Shown here piece after piece: positions 19,519-29,220 of a stretch of 64,000 nt of DNA. Numbering within the stretch: position 1 is the first letter of the stretch; the number at the start of each line of letters is the position of its first letter. The stretch covers positions 1 to 64,000 of the forward strand of contig NZ_JACXXG010000013.1 of the NCBI RefSeq assembly GCF_014764705.1, given 5' to 3'. The notes under the pieces are model-generated. The model did not search any database. It was not told the DNA's origin and saw only the letters and a list, made by a program, of their open reading frames with translations. Origin of the DNA: Stutzerimonas kunmingensis. Lineage in GTDB: Bacteria; Pseudomonadota; Gammaproteobacteria; Pseudomonadales; Pseudomonadaceae. Both the position numbers and the translations under genes were made by a program.

Positions 19519-20399
19519 CCAACCTTGGCCCCTTTGGAATAGTTGTCCCAGATATGGATGGCCGCATAGGCGCGCCACGGACGCCAGGCTTCGGCGCGTC
19601 CGGCCAGCGCCTTGGCGCTGATGCCATCCGCGCCCCACAGTGGCGCTTTCAGCAGTCCGAGATCGGCTGCGGGAAAGGCGTCCGCGACGCCGAAGCCCCG
19701 TAGCGCGATGTATTCGGCGGTCCAGGGACCGATCCCCGGCAATTCGCAGAGTCGTTGCACCAGCGCATCGGCACCATCTTCCACATGCAGCTGCAGCGCC
19801 CCTTCGGCCACCGCGGCAGCGAGCCGGCGTAGCGCCTGGGCTCGCTTGGATGGCATGCCGATATTGTCCAGCGGGTCATCGGCTATCGCTTGTGCGGTAG
19901 GGAAGAGCATCTCCAGCCCCGGTAGCGCGTCCTGCAGCGGCTCGCCAAGGCGTTCCACCAGACGTCGCGTAATGGTCACCGCCGCCTTGACCGTGACCTG
20001 CTGGCCGACCACCGCCCGCACCGCCTGTTCGAACGGGTCATAGGCGGCTGGCAGGTGCAGGCCGGGGTTCGCGGCGATCAACGGGCCGAGCACGGGATCG
20101 CTAGCGAAATGTGTGGCGATGGCCTGCGGGTCGGCATCCAGATCGAACATCCTGCGAACCTGCCCGACGAGTGGCTGGGTAGCCTCTTGCAGCGAGTCGC
20201 TGAGCGTCAGTGCGAGCGCCGGGCGGTCGGCCTGCGCGCGCACGTGGAGCCAACCGCAGGCTTCGCCGAATCGCAGCGTACGCGCGTAGCCGTCAACGTC
20301 CAGCCGCTCCACGCCGGGCAGCAGGCGCAGGGCGAAATGGCGGTGGAACTGCTGCCAGTCCCAAGGTTCGAGGTAGGGCAATTGGATGATTTCGTTCAT
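19515..20399 (-). CDS. alkA: DNA-3-methyladenine glycosylase II, AlkA-like
   Basis: This 294-residue base-excision enzyme removes alkylated bases such as 3-methyladenine from DNA. The N-terminal AlkA_N domain spans about residues 5-120. The helix-hairpin-helix/GPD domain contains LCELPGIGPWTAEYIALRG near residue 215, followed by the conserved aspartate in FPAADLGL. The protein lacks the Ada methyltransferase part found in fused forms. It overlaps the frameshifted phosphatase tail by four bases in a convergent layout. Confidence 0.88.
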   Translation of the reverse strand: MNEIIQLPYLEPWDWQQFHRHFALRLLPGVERLDVDGYARTLRFGEACGWLHVRAQADRPALALTLSDSLQEATQPLVGQVRRMFDLDADPQAIATHFASDPVLGPLIAANPGLHLPAAYDPFEQAVRAVVGQQVTVKAAVTITRRLVERLGEPLQDALPGLEMLFPTAQAIADDPLDNIGMPSKRAQALRRLAAAVAEGALQLHVEDGADALVQRLCELPGIGPWTAEYIALRGFGVADAFPAADLGLLKAPLWGADGISAKALAGRAEAWRPWRAYAAIHIWDNYSKGAKVG

Positions 20400-20587
20400 G
20401 CTCAGACTCTAGGATCTCCCGATGGCCTTGTCGTCCCGAAGTGTGCTTTTGCTGCCTGCGGTTTCCGCTGTCATCTTGGCCAACGTAGAATGCGCCTCTT
20501 TTCGGTGGGCAGGCTGCATCGCCCGTCAAGCCAGATTGCCAACATGCGGCGGAGCGCTGCTTCGTCGCCGGTCAAGGGAGATAACCC

Positions 20588-21448
20588 ATGAGCGACTTTC
20601 AGGAAACTCTCTACGAGGGATACGGGCAGCGGTTCCAGGTCGACAAGCTGCTGCACGAGACGCGCACCGAGCATCAGCATCTGGTGATCTTCGAGAACCC
20701 GCGCATGGGCCGGGTGATGGCCCTGGACGGCGTGATCCAGACCAGCGAAGCCGACGAATTCATCTATCACGAGATGCTCGCCCACGTGCCGATCCTGGCT
20801 CATGGCCTGGCGCGCCGGGTGCTGATCATCGGTGGCGGCGACGGTGGCATCCTCCGTGAAGTGGCACGTCATCGCGATATCGAAAGCATCACCATGGTCG
20901 AGATCGACGGCGCCGTAGTGGAGATGTGCAGGGAGTTCCTGCCGAATCATTCCGCCGGCACCTTCGAGGACCCGCGGCTGAATCTGGTGATCGATGACGG
21001 CATGCACTTCGTGGCGACCACCGAAGAGAAGTTCGACGTCATCATTTCAGACTCCACCGATCCCATCGGCCCGGGTGAAGTGTTGTTCTCGGAGAACTTC
21101 TACCAGGCCTGTCGCCGCTGCCTGAACGAAGGCGGCATTCTCGTTGCGCAGAACGGTACGCCATTCATGCAACTGGGCGAACTGCAGACCACTGCCAAAC
21201 GCATGCAGGGCCTGTTCGCCGACTGGCATTTCTACCAGGCGGCCGTGCCGACCTACATCGGCGGTGCCATGTCCTTTGCCTGGGGCGCGTGCAGTGCCGA
21301 GAGCCGCAAGCTGCCGCTGGAAGCCCTGATGCAGCGCTTCGCCGGCAGCGGCATCGTTACGCGGTATTACAACCCGCATGTGCACATTGGCGCTTTTGCA
21401 CTGCCGCAATACGTGTTGCATGCGATCGCCAAGCCTAGCAACGACTGA
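20588..21448 (+). CDS. speE: Polyamine aminopropyltransferase (spermidine synthase)
   Basis: This 286-residue cytoplasmic enzyme transfers an aminopropyl group from decarboxylated S-adenosylmethionine to putrescine, giving spermidine and methylthioadenosine. The nucleotide-binding motif [16 protein letters not shown] lies near residue 80, VEIDGAVVE follows, and the catalytic [13 protein letters not shown] block lies near residue 157. The start follows an AGGGAGA ribosome-binding site. A terminator lies 47 bases downstream. The methylthioadenosine it produces is the entry compound for the mtn genes upstream. Confidence 0.95.
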   Translation: MSDFQETLYEGYGQRFQVDKLLHETRTEHQHLVIFENPRMGRVMALDGVIQTSEADEFIYHEMLAHVPILAHGLARRVLIIGGGDGGILREVARHRDIESITMVEIDGAVVEMCREFLPNHSAGTFEDPRLNLVIDDGMHFVATTEEKFDVIISDSTDPIGPGEVLFSENFYQACRRCLNEGGILVAQNGTPFMQLGELQTTAKRMQGLFADWHFYQAAVPTYIGGAMSFAWGACSAESRKLPLEALMQRFAGSGIVTRYYNPHVHIGAFALPQYVLHAIAKPSND

Positions 21449-21494
21449 TTCCAGATCGTGATAGCGGCGCAGCAACGCGCGCTGTGCTTGATCC

Positions 21495-21527
21495 ACGGCC
21501 CGCCCGGCAACGGTGCGGGCCGTTTTT
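21495..21527 (+). terminator. Rho-independent terminator after speE
   Basis: A 9-bp perfect stem (ACGGCCCGC at 21495-21503 with GCGGGCCGT at 21515-21523) is followed by a run of T's. It lies 46 bases after the speE stop codon. Confidence 0.85.
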
Positions 21528-21778
21528 GCATCCAGCGTCCGGGTTGAACTGCCAGGACTTTTCCGGGTTCTACTGGAGCGAGGCCGCGCGCTTGGGCCGG
21601 GGGTTAATTAAGCCCTCGCAGTTGGCTCCGCGGCCTGCTAGCTTGTCAGCGTGGACTGCGTCCACCGCGTCACTTCGACTAGCTGTTGCGACTCCCGTTT
21701 GCCCGATGTCTTGACGACGGAGCCGATCTCCCGCTGAGCTCGTGGCAACTTCATCCAGGTATGAGAGGAGGTTGATTT

Positions 21779-22120
21779 ATGAGCACCACCTTCCACGAGG
21801 ATGTCAGCAGCACCGTTCTGCGCCGGATGAAGGAGGGCGGTTTCGATTTCGCCCGAGTCCATCCAATCGAGTTCTATGCGGTATTTTCCGAACAGGACCG
21901 CGCTCAGAGGGCCGCGCAGAACTTTCGCGGCGAAACCATCAATACCCAGGTGTTTCCGCGTGAGGACGGAAGCTGGAATCTGCAGGTAAGCAAGGTGATG
22001 TATGCTACGTTCGATGGCATCGGCGATTTCGAGCAGGATCTTGAATACCTGGTCGAACCCCTCGGTGGGGTGCTTGATGGCTGGGGCGTCACCCAGGAGA
22101 TCGAAGGTCAGGGTGCCTGA
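21779..22120 (+). CDS. RraB-like ribonuclease E inhibitor family protein
   Basis: This 113-residue acidic cytoplasmic protein resembles the RraB (DUF1260) family, whose members bind RNase E and alter mRNA decay. Visible features are the N-terminal DVSSTVLRRMKEGGFDF segment and the central FYAVFSEQDRA...AQNFRGE pattern. A C-terminal acidic helix FEQDLEYLVEPLGGVLDGWGV is also present. An AGGAGG ribosome-binding site lies nine bases upstream of the start. It is a single gene, convergent with the LysR gene. Family assignment is by pattern only. Confidence 0.72.
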   Translation: MSTTFHEDVSSTVLRRMKEGGFDFARVHPIEFYAVFSEQDRAQRAAQNFRGETINTQVFPREDGSWNLQVSKVMYATFDGIGDFEQDLEYLVEPLGGVLDGWGVTQEIEGQGA

Positions 22121-22131
22121 CCGTTCTATCC

Positions 22132-23088
22132 TCACTCCCTCTTGAAGCCGCTCTGAAGTGCCTGGTCCCAGGGAGGGACCGGGCCGAAGCGGTTTTTCAG
22201 AAACTCCAGCAACAGACGGCTCCGCGAGTCGGCCTCGCGTCGCAATCGCAGCGCGTAGATGCCGCTGGCTTCCGGTTGCGGCAATCCCCCTTCGCAGAAC
22301 AGCGGCAGCAGTTCGCCACGCAGCAGCTGGTCGCTGATCAGCCAGGTTGGCAGGTGGGCGATGCCAAGTCCCGCCAATGCCCCTGCCAGCAGCGCTTCGG
22401 CATTGTTCGCCACCATGCGCAGGCGGCCCGGACGCAGCAGTTGCGGTCGCCCGCCGCGCTCGAAGCGCCACGCATGGGGCGGCGCCAGCGCATCCCAGTC
22501 CAACCCATCATGGTCGGGCAATTCCTCCGGTTGTAGTGGCACGCCGCGGCGTTCCAGATAGGCGGGGCTGGCGCAGACTACTCGCACCATCGGCGCCAGC
22601 GGTGTGGCGACCAGACGGGTGTCGGCCAGCGGGCCGATGCGCAACACCAGATCGACCTCACCCAGGTGCTCGCCGTGCAGGTCGACGAAGCTGTCGATCA
22701 GACGCAGCTGGATATCGACTCCCGGATAGGCCTGGAGAAATTCGGCCAGGGCTGGCGCCAGGTGACGGCGCCCGAAGGGGGCCGGTGCGTCGATCCGGAT
22801 GCGGCCTTCCGGTGCGCTATCCAGCGACGTCGCTTCGGCGCGCGCCAGGTGCAGTTCCTGCACGATGCGCCGGGCGCGCTCGGCGAATGCCAATGCGGCG
22901 GGCATCGGGCGAACCGCGTGGGTGCTGCGGTTGAACAGCTGGCAGCCCAGTGCCTGTTCCAGTGCATCGATGCGCCGCGCCACCGCCGAAGGTGTCAGGC
23001 CGTGGCGGCGCGCGGCGGCAGAGAAGCTGCCAGCGTCGAGGACATCGATGAACAGGCTGAGCTGGGCGGAAAGGGCGTAGGGCAGCAT
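22132..23088 (-). CDS. LysR-family transcriptional regulator
   Basis: This 318-residue regulator has an N-terminal winged helix-turn-helix (FIDVLDAGSFSAAARRHGLTPSAVARRIDALE, residues about 10-41). A periplasmic-binding-like effector domain follows from about residue 90. I chose ATG 23088 because it starts the normal family N-terminus; an upstream in-frame ATG at 23124 would add a basic tail. It is divergent from the TauE/SafE permease gene, 109 bases away, which is the usual arrangement when the regulator controls its neighbour. The effector is unknown. Confidence 0.87.
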   Translation of the reverse strand: MLPYALSAQLSLFIDVLDAGSFSAAARRHGLTPSAVARRIDALEQALGCQLFNRSTHAVRPMPAALAFAERARRIVQELHLARAEATSLDSAPEGRIRIDAPAPFGRRHLAPALAEFLQAYPGVDIQLRLIDSFVDLHGEHLGEVDLVLRIGPLADTRLVATPLAPMVRVVCASPAYLERRGVPLQPEELPDHDGLDWDALAPPHAWRFERGGRPQLLRPGRLRMVANNAEALLAGALAGLGIAHLPTWLISDQLLRGELLPLFCEGGLPQPEASGIYALRLRREADSRSRLLLEFLKNRFGPVPPWDQALQSGFKRE

Positions 23089-23197
23089 TCGAATTCCTTG
23101 CTTGTGCGATCTGCGCAAAGCCATTGTGCGCGGCTATGCGTACCGGCGCCAGCGGCGGCGGCGTACGATGAGCGCCCCTGTGTATTGGAGCGTCGGA

Positions 23198-23950
23198 ATG
23201 CTGCTGGATATCGGATTGAACGTACTGCTCGGATTGGCGCTAGGCACGCTGGGCGGCTTGTTCGGTATCGGCGGCGGGCTGATCGCGATTCCCGTGCTGG
23301 GCGTGCTGTTCGGCCTGGACCAGCAACTGGCGCAAGGCACCGCGCTGGTGATGGTCGTGCCCAACGTGCTGCTTGCCATCTGGCGCTATCACCAGCGCAA
23401 TCGCATCGATTGGCGGCATGCCCTCGCGCTGGGCAGTGCCAGTTTCGTGTTCGCCATCGCCGGTGCAGCCGTTGCCGTGTCGCTGGATGCCGGGCGCATG
23501 CGCATGGCGTTCGTCGGCTTCCTGCTGGCCCTGGCTGCCTACACATTGCTACGGGTGTTTCTGCGCCCGGCCGCCGGCGCCGGACAGCTGCGTCATCCCT
23601 GGCCATGGCTGGGCCTGCTCGGTGCGGGTGCCGGAGCAATGGGAGGTTTGTTCGGTGTCGGTGGAGCGGTTATCGCCACGCCGATTCTGACCAGCGTATT
23701 CGGCACCTCGCAGGTGGTCGCTCAGGGCCTGTCGCTGGCACTGGCCGCGCCGAGCACCGGCGTCACTCTGGTGACCTATGCGCTGCATCATCAGGTTAAC
23801 TGGTCGCTGGGCCTGCCGCTGGCGGTAGGCGGATTGCTCAGCATCAGCTTGGGCGTGCGGTTGGCGCATGCCTTGCCGGAACGTCTGCTGCGACTGCTGT
23901 TCAGCGTTTTTCTGGTGGCAAGCGCCGTGTTGCTGGCGATGGAAAGCTGA
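23198..23950 (+). CDS. TauE/SafE family permease
   Basis: This 250-residue inner-membrane protein has about eight hydrophobic segments in two related halves. Each half starts with a glycine-rich motif (GGLFGIGGGLIAIPVLG near residue 17 and GGLFGVGGAVIATPILT near residue 149). The family exports sulfite, sulfoacetate or related organic anions. I chose ATG 23198 because of the GGAG site seven bases upstream and its match to the hydrophobic family N-terminus. It is divergent from a LysR regulator that probably controls it. Confidence 0.85.
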   Translation: MLLDIGLNVLLGLALGTLGGLFGIGGGLIAIPVLGVLFGLDQQLAQGTALVMVVPNVLLAIWRYHQRNRIDWRHALALGSASFVFAIAGAAVAVSLDAGRMRMAFVGFLLALAAYTLLRVFLRPAAGAGQLRHPWPWLGLLGAGAGAMGGLFGVGGAVIATPILTSVFGTSQVVAQGLSLALAAPSTGVTLVTYALHHQVNWSLGLPLAVGGLLSISLGVRLAHALPERLLRLLFSVFLVASAVLLAMES

Positions 23951-23972
23951 TCGGCGCGATCCCGCCAGTCGT

Positions 23973-25193
23973 TTAGCCAGTCAGGCCGATCAGGCCACCA
24001 CCCACAGCGCCACCGATCACCACCAGCCAGGGCGGTAGTTTCCAGTACATCAGTGCGGCGAGGGCGAGCAGGGCAAGGACGAAATGCTCTGGGGCCTTGA
24101 TGCCGCTGGTCCATACCGGATCGTACAGCGCAGCCAGCAGCAACCCGACCACCGCCGCGTTGACCGCAGCCAAGGCTGCCTGCGTGCGCCGGTTGCGGCG
24201 CAGGCGCTCCCAGAACGGCAGCACGCCGATGACCAGCAGAAACGACGGCGCGAATACCGCAACCAGGCACACCGCCGCTCCCAGCAAGCCGCTGGGCGAC
24301 TCATTCATCGAGGCGCCGAGAAACGCGGCAAAGGTGAACAGCGGGCCGGGCACTGCCTGGGCCGCGCCATAGCCAGCGAGGAACGTGTCGCGGTCTACCC
24401 AGCCTGGCTGCACCACTTCGGCCTGCAGCAGCGGCAGCACTACGTGGCCGCCACCGAACACCAGCGCGCCAGCGCGGTAGAACGCATCGAGCAACGCCAA
24501 CAACGGGTTGTCCGTGCCGCTAGCGAGTAGCGGCAACAGCATGAGCAGCGCAAAGAACAGCGCCAGTGCTGTGAGCGCGGCCCGACGCTTCACCGCAACG
24601 GGCAATGCGACATGTGCTTCCGTGGCGACTGGGCGAAAGACAATCAGCCCGATCAGACCCGCCGCGGCGATGACCGCAACCTGACTCCAGATGAACGGGA
24701 GCAGCAGCACGGTGCTCGCCGCCGCCAGCGCAATGGCGATCCGCGGCGCGTCGGTGCACAGCGTTCGTGCCATGCCCCAGACGGCCTGGGCAACCACGGC
24801 CACGGCGACGATCTTCAGACCCTGAAGGACGCCGTCAGGCAGCGCGTCGCCCCATGTGGCGATTCCCAGCGCGAACAGCGTCAGCGCGATCGCCGATGGC
24901 AGGGTGAAGCCTGCCCAGGCCGCCAGCGAGCCACGGTAACCGCCGCGCAGCAAACCGATCGCCAGGCCTACCTGGCTGCTGGCCGGGCCTGGAAGAAACT
25001 GGCAGAGCGCGACCAGATCGGCATAGCTGCGCTCGTCCAGCCAGCGGCGACGCTGGACGAACTCGTCGCGGAAGTAGCCGAGATGCGCGATGGGACCGCC
25101 AAAGGAGGTGAGGCCCAGGCGCAGGAACACCAGAAAAATGGTCCAGGCGTCGAGTCGGGAGGGTGTCGAATGATGCTGCGAGTCGGTGGGCAT
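23973..25193 (-). CDS. chrA: ChrA-type chromate transporter
   Basis: This 406-residue inner-membrane protein of the CHR family exports chromate. Both homologous halves are present. The N-terminal half has LTSFGGPIAHLGYFRDEFV (near residue 30) and FLPGPASSQVGLAIG. The C-terminal half has LVFGGGHVVLPLLQAEVV (near residue 245) and AVPGPLFTFAAFLGA. About ten to twelve membrane segments are visible. No chrB regulator is adjacent. It is convergent with the TauE/SafE gene, with 22 bases between. Confidence 0.9.
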   Translation of the reverse strand: MPTDSQHHSTPSRLDAWTIFLVFLRLGLTSFGGPIAHLGYFRDEFVQRRRWLDERSYADLVALCQFLPGPASSQVGLAIGLLRGGYRGSLAAWAGFTLPSAIALTLFALGIATWGDALPDGVLQGLKIVAVAVVAQAVWGMARTLCTDAPRIAIALAAASTVLLLPFIWSQVAVIAAAGLIGLIVFRPVATEAHVALPVAVKRRAALTALALFFALLMLLPLLASGTDNPLLALLDAFYRAGALVFGGGHVVLPLLQAEVVQPGWVDRDTFLAGYGAAQAVPGPLFTFAAFLGASMNESPSGLLGAAVCLVAVFAPSFLLVIGVLPFWERLRRNRRTQAALAAVNAAVVGLLLAALYDPVWTSGIKAPEHFVLALLALAALMYWKLPPWLVVIGGAVGGGLIGLTG

Positions 25194-25256
25194 GCGGGTC
25201 CGTCGGCTATCGATCTGTAGGGTCGAGTCGGGCAGGCAGTCTAGCTGTTCAAGGTG

Positions 25257-26222
25257 TCAGGTGGATGACAACGGACGCGCTGCGGCGCCGTTGCAGGGCC
25301 AATCATCGGCGACCAGAAACAGCCGTTCCTGCTCCAGCCAGACGCCCGATGCATCCGGTTCGAGCCGCGCCAGCAGCTGAGCCCGCGCCTGTGCCGGATT
25401 GGCGGCCTGCCAGTCGGCGAACCGGTTGGCAGTCCACAGTTCGGCTGGCGTGACACGTGCTGGCGCGAGCCAGGCCGAGCGAGCGATAGGTTGCCAGACT
25501 GCGTCGGGATTCTCGGCCTGGAATCGCGGCCAGTCAGCCTGGCGCAGCCATCTGCCCTGCAGGTGGTGCGGGTTGGCGCCAAGTGGCGGTGTGCAGCCTT
25601 GCGGCCAGGGGCGAAATAGATAGCCGCTGAGCCAGAAGCTGCTTTGCACCGGGCGACCGGTGAGTTCGGCGAGCACCGCCAGCGTTGCTGGCTGGGTACA
25701 CAGCGGCAGCTGGCGCTGGCACATATGGTCGAGTTTCAGATCGAGTCGATCGTGACTGCCGGGACCAAGCCAATGCGCGTGCCGGCTGCCATCGCCCTGC
25801 CCGAGCCCCAGGTAGAACTTCACGGCCAGCTCCAGGTGATGCACGCCCTGGTCATCGCAGAACAACAGGTCCAGCTCGCCGAGGGTGCTGCCGTTCTGCC
25901 GGATCGGCAGATTGGCGGCGAGCAGCTGGATATCGGGTGCGTGGGACAGCGCGTATTGCCACAGTCGCTCGTAGTACAGGCCCAGTCGTCGAATGCGGTG
26001 CAGCGACAGCCAGGCTTCGAGAATCGATGGCTCGGCATCCTGTTGCCGCAACCAGTTGGCCAGCCGCTCCGGCTCGCTGTTCCAGCAGCTCGCGGACAGC
26101 GGGTGACGCTGACACTGCGGTGCCTCGCTCAGCAGCGGCGGCGAGAGGATCGTCCAGGCGAGATCGCGCACCTGCGGATGCTGGAGGCGGTTGGGGAGGG
26201 CGGAAAGACTGCACAGGCTCAT
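25257..26222 (-). CDS. DUF1853 family protein
   Basis: This 321-residue soluble protein matches the DUF1853 family by its N-terminal VRDLAWTILSPPLL segment and the central LGELDLLFCDDQGVHHLELAVKFYLG block. The DLLF...HLELAVKF pattern is reminiscent of a PD-(D/E)XK nuclease-like fold (Asp, then Glu-x-Lys), but this is inference. It is a stand-alone gene 212 bases upstream of and divergent from nadK. The function is unknown. Confidence 0.75.
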   Translation of the reverse strand: MSLCSLSALPNRLQHPQVRDLAWTILSPPLLSEAPQCQRHPLSASCWNSEPERLANWLRQQDAEPSILEAWLSLHRIRRLGLYYERLWQYALSHAPDIQLLAANLPIRQNGSTLGELDLLFCDDQGVHHLELAVKFYLGLGQGDGSRHAHWLGPGSHDRLDLKLDHMCQRQLPLCTQPATLAVLAELTGRPVQSSFWLSGYLFRPWPQGCTPPLGANPHHLQGRWLRQADWPRFQAENPDAVWQPIARSAWLAPARVTPAELWTANRFADWQAANPAQARAQLLARLEPDASGVWLEQERLFLVADDWPCNGAAARPLSST

Positions 26223-26434
26223 GAATGCAGCATAGCTGTCGGTTTGCTGATGGTCCGGCGTTTCGCTGATAATCCGCTGCCGCTGAACACCGCGGCGAGC
26301 AGGGGCTCTAACGCCTGTGCTGGAATTCAGGCGAATGGCCGATTCGTATCGGCGTCGTCGCCTGCGTGCTGCGTGTTATTTTCGAGCGCTGCGACTGCCC
26401 GCAACCATCCGCCCAGCCACACCAGGGAACGTCA

Positions 26435-27322
26435 ATGGAGCAATTCCGCAATATCGGCATCATCGGCCGCCTGGGTAGCTCCCAGGTGCTGGATACCATC
26501 CGCCGGCTGAAGCGATTCCTCGTCGAACGCCATCTGCATGTGATTCTTGAAGAGAACATCGCCGAGGTGCTGCCGGGACACGGCATGCAGACCTCGTCGC
26601 GGCAGCGGCTGGGCGAATCCTGCGACCTGGTGATCGTGGTCGGCGGCGACGGCAGCCTGCTGGGCGCCGCCCGGGCGATGGCCAAGCACCGGGTGCCGGT
26701 ACTCGGCATCAACCGTGGCAGCCTCGGATTTCTCACCGACATCCGTCCGGATGAGCTGGAAGAGAAAGTCGCCGAAGTGCTCAACGGCCAGTACACCCTG
26801 GAAAATCGCTTTCTGCTGGAGGCCCAGGCGCGACGCTTCGATGAGCCGATCGGCGAGGGCGACGCGCTCAACGATGTGGTGCTGCATCCGGGCAAATCCA
26901 CGCGCATGATTGAATTCGAGTTGTACATCGACGGCCAGTTCGTCTGCAGCCAGAAGGCCGACGGCCTGATCGTGGCGACCCCCACCGGCTCCACTGCCTA
27001 TTCACTGTCGGCGGGCGGGCCGATCATGCATCCGCGATTGGACGCCATCGTCGTCGTGCCCATGTACCCGCACACGCTGTCGAGCCGTCCGATTGTGGTC
27101 GATGGCAACAGCGAGCTGAAGATCGTGGTGTCGCCGAACATGCAGATCTATCCGCAGGTGTCCTGCGACGGCCAGAACCACTTCACCTGTGCCCCGGGCG
27201 ATACCGTGACGGTGCGCAAGAAGCCGCAGAAGCTGCACCTGATCCATCCGCTGGACCACAACTACTACGAAGTTTGCCGGACCAAGCTGGGCTGGGGCAG
27301 TCGCCTCGGCGGGGGCGATTGA
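26435..27322 (+). CDS. nadK: NAD kinase
   Basis: This 295-residue enzyme phosphorylates NAD to NADP in the cytoplasm. The catalytic GGDGSLLGAAR motif lies near residue 71, NRGSLGFLTD near residue 97, and the substrate loop TGSTAYSLSAGGPI near residue 186. I chose ATG 26435, which gives the standard EQFRNIGIIGR N-terminus. Its stop codon overlaps the next start, making it the head of a compact five-gene run (nadK, phosphoesterase, rhomboid, DUF1315, DUF2797). Confidence 0.95.
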   Translation: MEQFRNIGIIGRLGSSQVLDTIRRLKRFLVERHLHVILEENIAEVLPGHGMQTSSRQRLGESCDLVIVVGGDGSLLGAARAMAKHRVPVLGINRGSLGFLTDIRPDELEEKVAEVLNGQYTLENRFLLEAQARRFDEPIGEGDALNDVVLHPGKSTRMIEFELYIDGQFVCSQKADGLIVATPTGSTAYSLSAGGPIMHPRLDAIVVVPMYPHTLSSRPIVVDGNSELKIVVSPNMQIYPQVSCDGQNHFTCAPGDTVTVRKKPQKLHLIHPLDHNYYEVCRTKLGWGSRLGGGD

Positions 27323-28293
27323 TGCAGCTTGATCCCGAACGCGGCTACGACCTTATCGGTGATGTGCATGGCTGCGGTCGTGCACTGGCGCGGCTGCTGG
27401 ATCAGCTGGGCTACCGCCTGCAGGGCGGGGTCTGGCGCCATTCGCGGCGGCAGGTGATCTTCCTCGGCGACATCATCGACCGCGGCCCGCATATCCGCGA
27501 GGCGCTGCATCTGGTCTACGACATGGTCGATCGTGGGCAAGCCTACTGCATCATGGGTAACCACGAGTTCAATGCGCTGGGCTGGTACATGCCGGCACCG
27601 CCGGGCAGCGGCCGGGAATTCGTGCGTGACCGCACGCCGCGCTTCGCCCGCCTGCTGCACGAGACGTTCGAGCAGTTCGAACGGTATCCGGACGAGTGGC
27701 GAGCGTTCCGCGAATGGTTCTACGAGTTGCCACTGTTCTTGGAATCCGAGCGCTTCCGCGTGGTGCATGCCTGCTGGGACAGCTGGGTGATCGCACGGCT
27801 GCGTCCGTTTCTCAACGACGCCTGCCTCAACCCGGCGATCCTGCGCGAAGCCGGCCTGCCGGGTACCTTCATCTGCCAGGCGCTGGATCGGCTGCTGCGC
27901 GGCACTGACATGCCGCTGCCCGAGGGCATGACGCTGACCAGTGAGGAAGGTTTCGTGCGTACCTTCTTCCGCACCAAGTTCTGGGAAGAGAACCCACAGA
28001 CCTACGGTGACGTGGTGTTCCAGCCCGATGGCCTGCCGGATCATGCGGCGCGCATGCCACTGTCTGCGCAACAGAAGAATCGCCTGTTCCTCTACGGTCC
28101 GGACGAGCCGCTGCTGTTCGTCGGCCACTATTGGCGTCGCGGCCAGCCGGGGCCGCTGCGCGACAATCTGGCCTGCCTGGACTACAGCGCGGTGAAGAAC
28201 GGCAAACTGGTGGCCTATCGGCTGGATCAGGAAGTTTGTCTGGACCCGGCGAAGTTCGTCTGGGTCGATGTCTGCGCGGTGTTCCGAACATGA
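27322..28293 (+). CDS. Calcineurin-like metallophosphoesterase
   Basis: This 323-residue protein carries the metal-binding motifs of the calcineurin superfamily: IGDVHGCG (near residue 11), FLGDIIDRGP (near residue 48), GNHEFNALG (near residue 78) and HACWDSW (near residue 149). It resembles bacterial Ser/Thr-type or nucleoside polyphosphate phosphatases; the substrate cannot be read from the sequence. It starts within the nadK stop codon and its own stop overlaps the rhomboid start (ATGA). Confidence 0.87.
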   Translation: MQLDPERGYDLIGDVHGCGRALARLLDQLGYRLQGGVWRHSRRQVIFLGDIIDRGPHIREALHLVYDMVDRGQAYCIMGNHEFNALGWYMPAPPGSGREFVRDRTPRFARLLHETFEQFERYPDEWRAFREWFYELPLFLESERFRVVHACWDSWVIARLRPFLNDACLNPAILREAGLPGTFICQALDRLLRGTDMPLPEGMTLTSEEGFVRTFFRTKFWEENPQTYGDVVFQPDGLPDHAARMPLSAQQKNRLFLYGPDEPLLFVGHYWRRGQPGPLRDNLACLDYSAVKNGKLVAYRLDQEVCLDPAKFVWVDVCAVFRT

Positions 28294-29159
28294 GTGTCGA
28301 GGTGAGTGAAGCGCTGCGCCTGCCGCTGTCGGAAGACCTCAGCGGCTTCATCGCCCTGCTGCGCCGTCTGCGGGTGCCGTGCCGGGTGTCGGAGGAGGGC
28401 GATCAACAGGTGCTGCGCGTGCCGGTTGAGGTCGTCGAGCAGGTTCGTGATCTGTACTCACGGCATCCCCATGGCGATGACAGCGTCGTCATCGAACAGC
28501 CGCGTCGCCGCGGCGGTTTCGTCGCCGCCCTGCGCGCCAGCCCGCTGACCGCGGCGGTATTGGTCATCACCCTGGGTGTCGCGGCTATCACCATGCTTGG
28601 TGAGAATTTCGCGACGATCCGCTGGCTGAACTTCGTCGACTTCCGTGTCGACGGTGAATACGCCTACTTCGCCTCGCTGGAGCAGACACTCGCTGCCGGA
28701 CAATGGTGGAGGCTGATCACGCCGATCTTCGTGCATTTCGGCATTCTGCATCTGGCGATGAACAGCATGTGGTTCTGGGAGCTGGGGCGGCGCATCGAAG
28801 CCCTTCAGCGCGCCTGGATGCTGCTGGCGCTGACGCTGCTGTTCGGTCTGGTGTCCAACTTCGCCCAGTACCTGTTCGGTGGCCCGGGTATTTTTGGTGG
28901 GCTTTCCGGCGTGCTGTACGGGCTGCTCGGGCACTGCTGGCTATATCAGAAGCTCGCGCCCAACGAGGCCTACCGACTGCCGCCCGGCGTGGTGGTGCTG
29001 ATGCTGGTGTGGCTGGTGATCTGCCTAACCGGAGTCATCGAGGTGCTCAGTTTCGGCGCGCTGGCCATCGCCAATGCCGCTCATGTCGGCGGGTTGGTCG
29101 CCGGCTGCGTGACCGGCGTGATTGGCGGCACCCTGGCGCGCCGTCGGCGCCAGCGCTGA
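28290..29159 (+). CDS. Rhomboid family intramembrane serine protease, GlpG-like
   Basis: This 289-residue inner-membrane protease cleaves membrane proteins within the bilayer. A cytoplasmic N-terminal domain (about 85 residues) precedes six membrane segments. The substrate-gating HFGILHLAMNSMWFWELGRRIE region is present, the catalytic serine lies in GGLSGVLYGLLGH (near residue 209), and the catalytic histidine in ANAAHVGGL (near residue 261). The ATGA overlap with the phosphoesterase gene indicates coupled translation. Confidence 0.9.
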   Translation: MSVEVSEALRLPLSEDLSGFIALLRRLRVPCRVSEEGDQQVLRVPVEVVEQVRDLYSRHPHGDDSVVIEQPRRRGGFVAALRASPLTAAVLVITLGVAAITMLGENFATIRWLNFVDFRVDGEYAYFASLEQTLAAGQWWRLITPIFVHFGILHLAMNSMWFWELGRRIEALQRAWMLLALTLLFGLVSNFAQYLFGGPGIFGGLSGVLYGLLGHCWLYQKLAPNEAYRLPPGVVVLMLVWLVICLTGVIEVLSFGALAIANAAHVGGLVAGCVTGVIGGTLARRRRQR

Positions 29160-29220
29160 GGCTTTTCCCTAAAGCACGGCTGCCCGGTAGAATGGCCGCT
29201 CGTTTCCCTCGGAGCTGGCC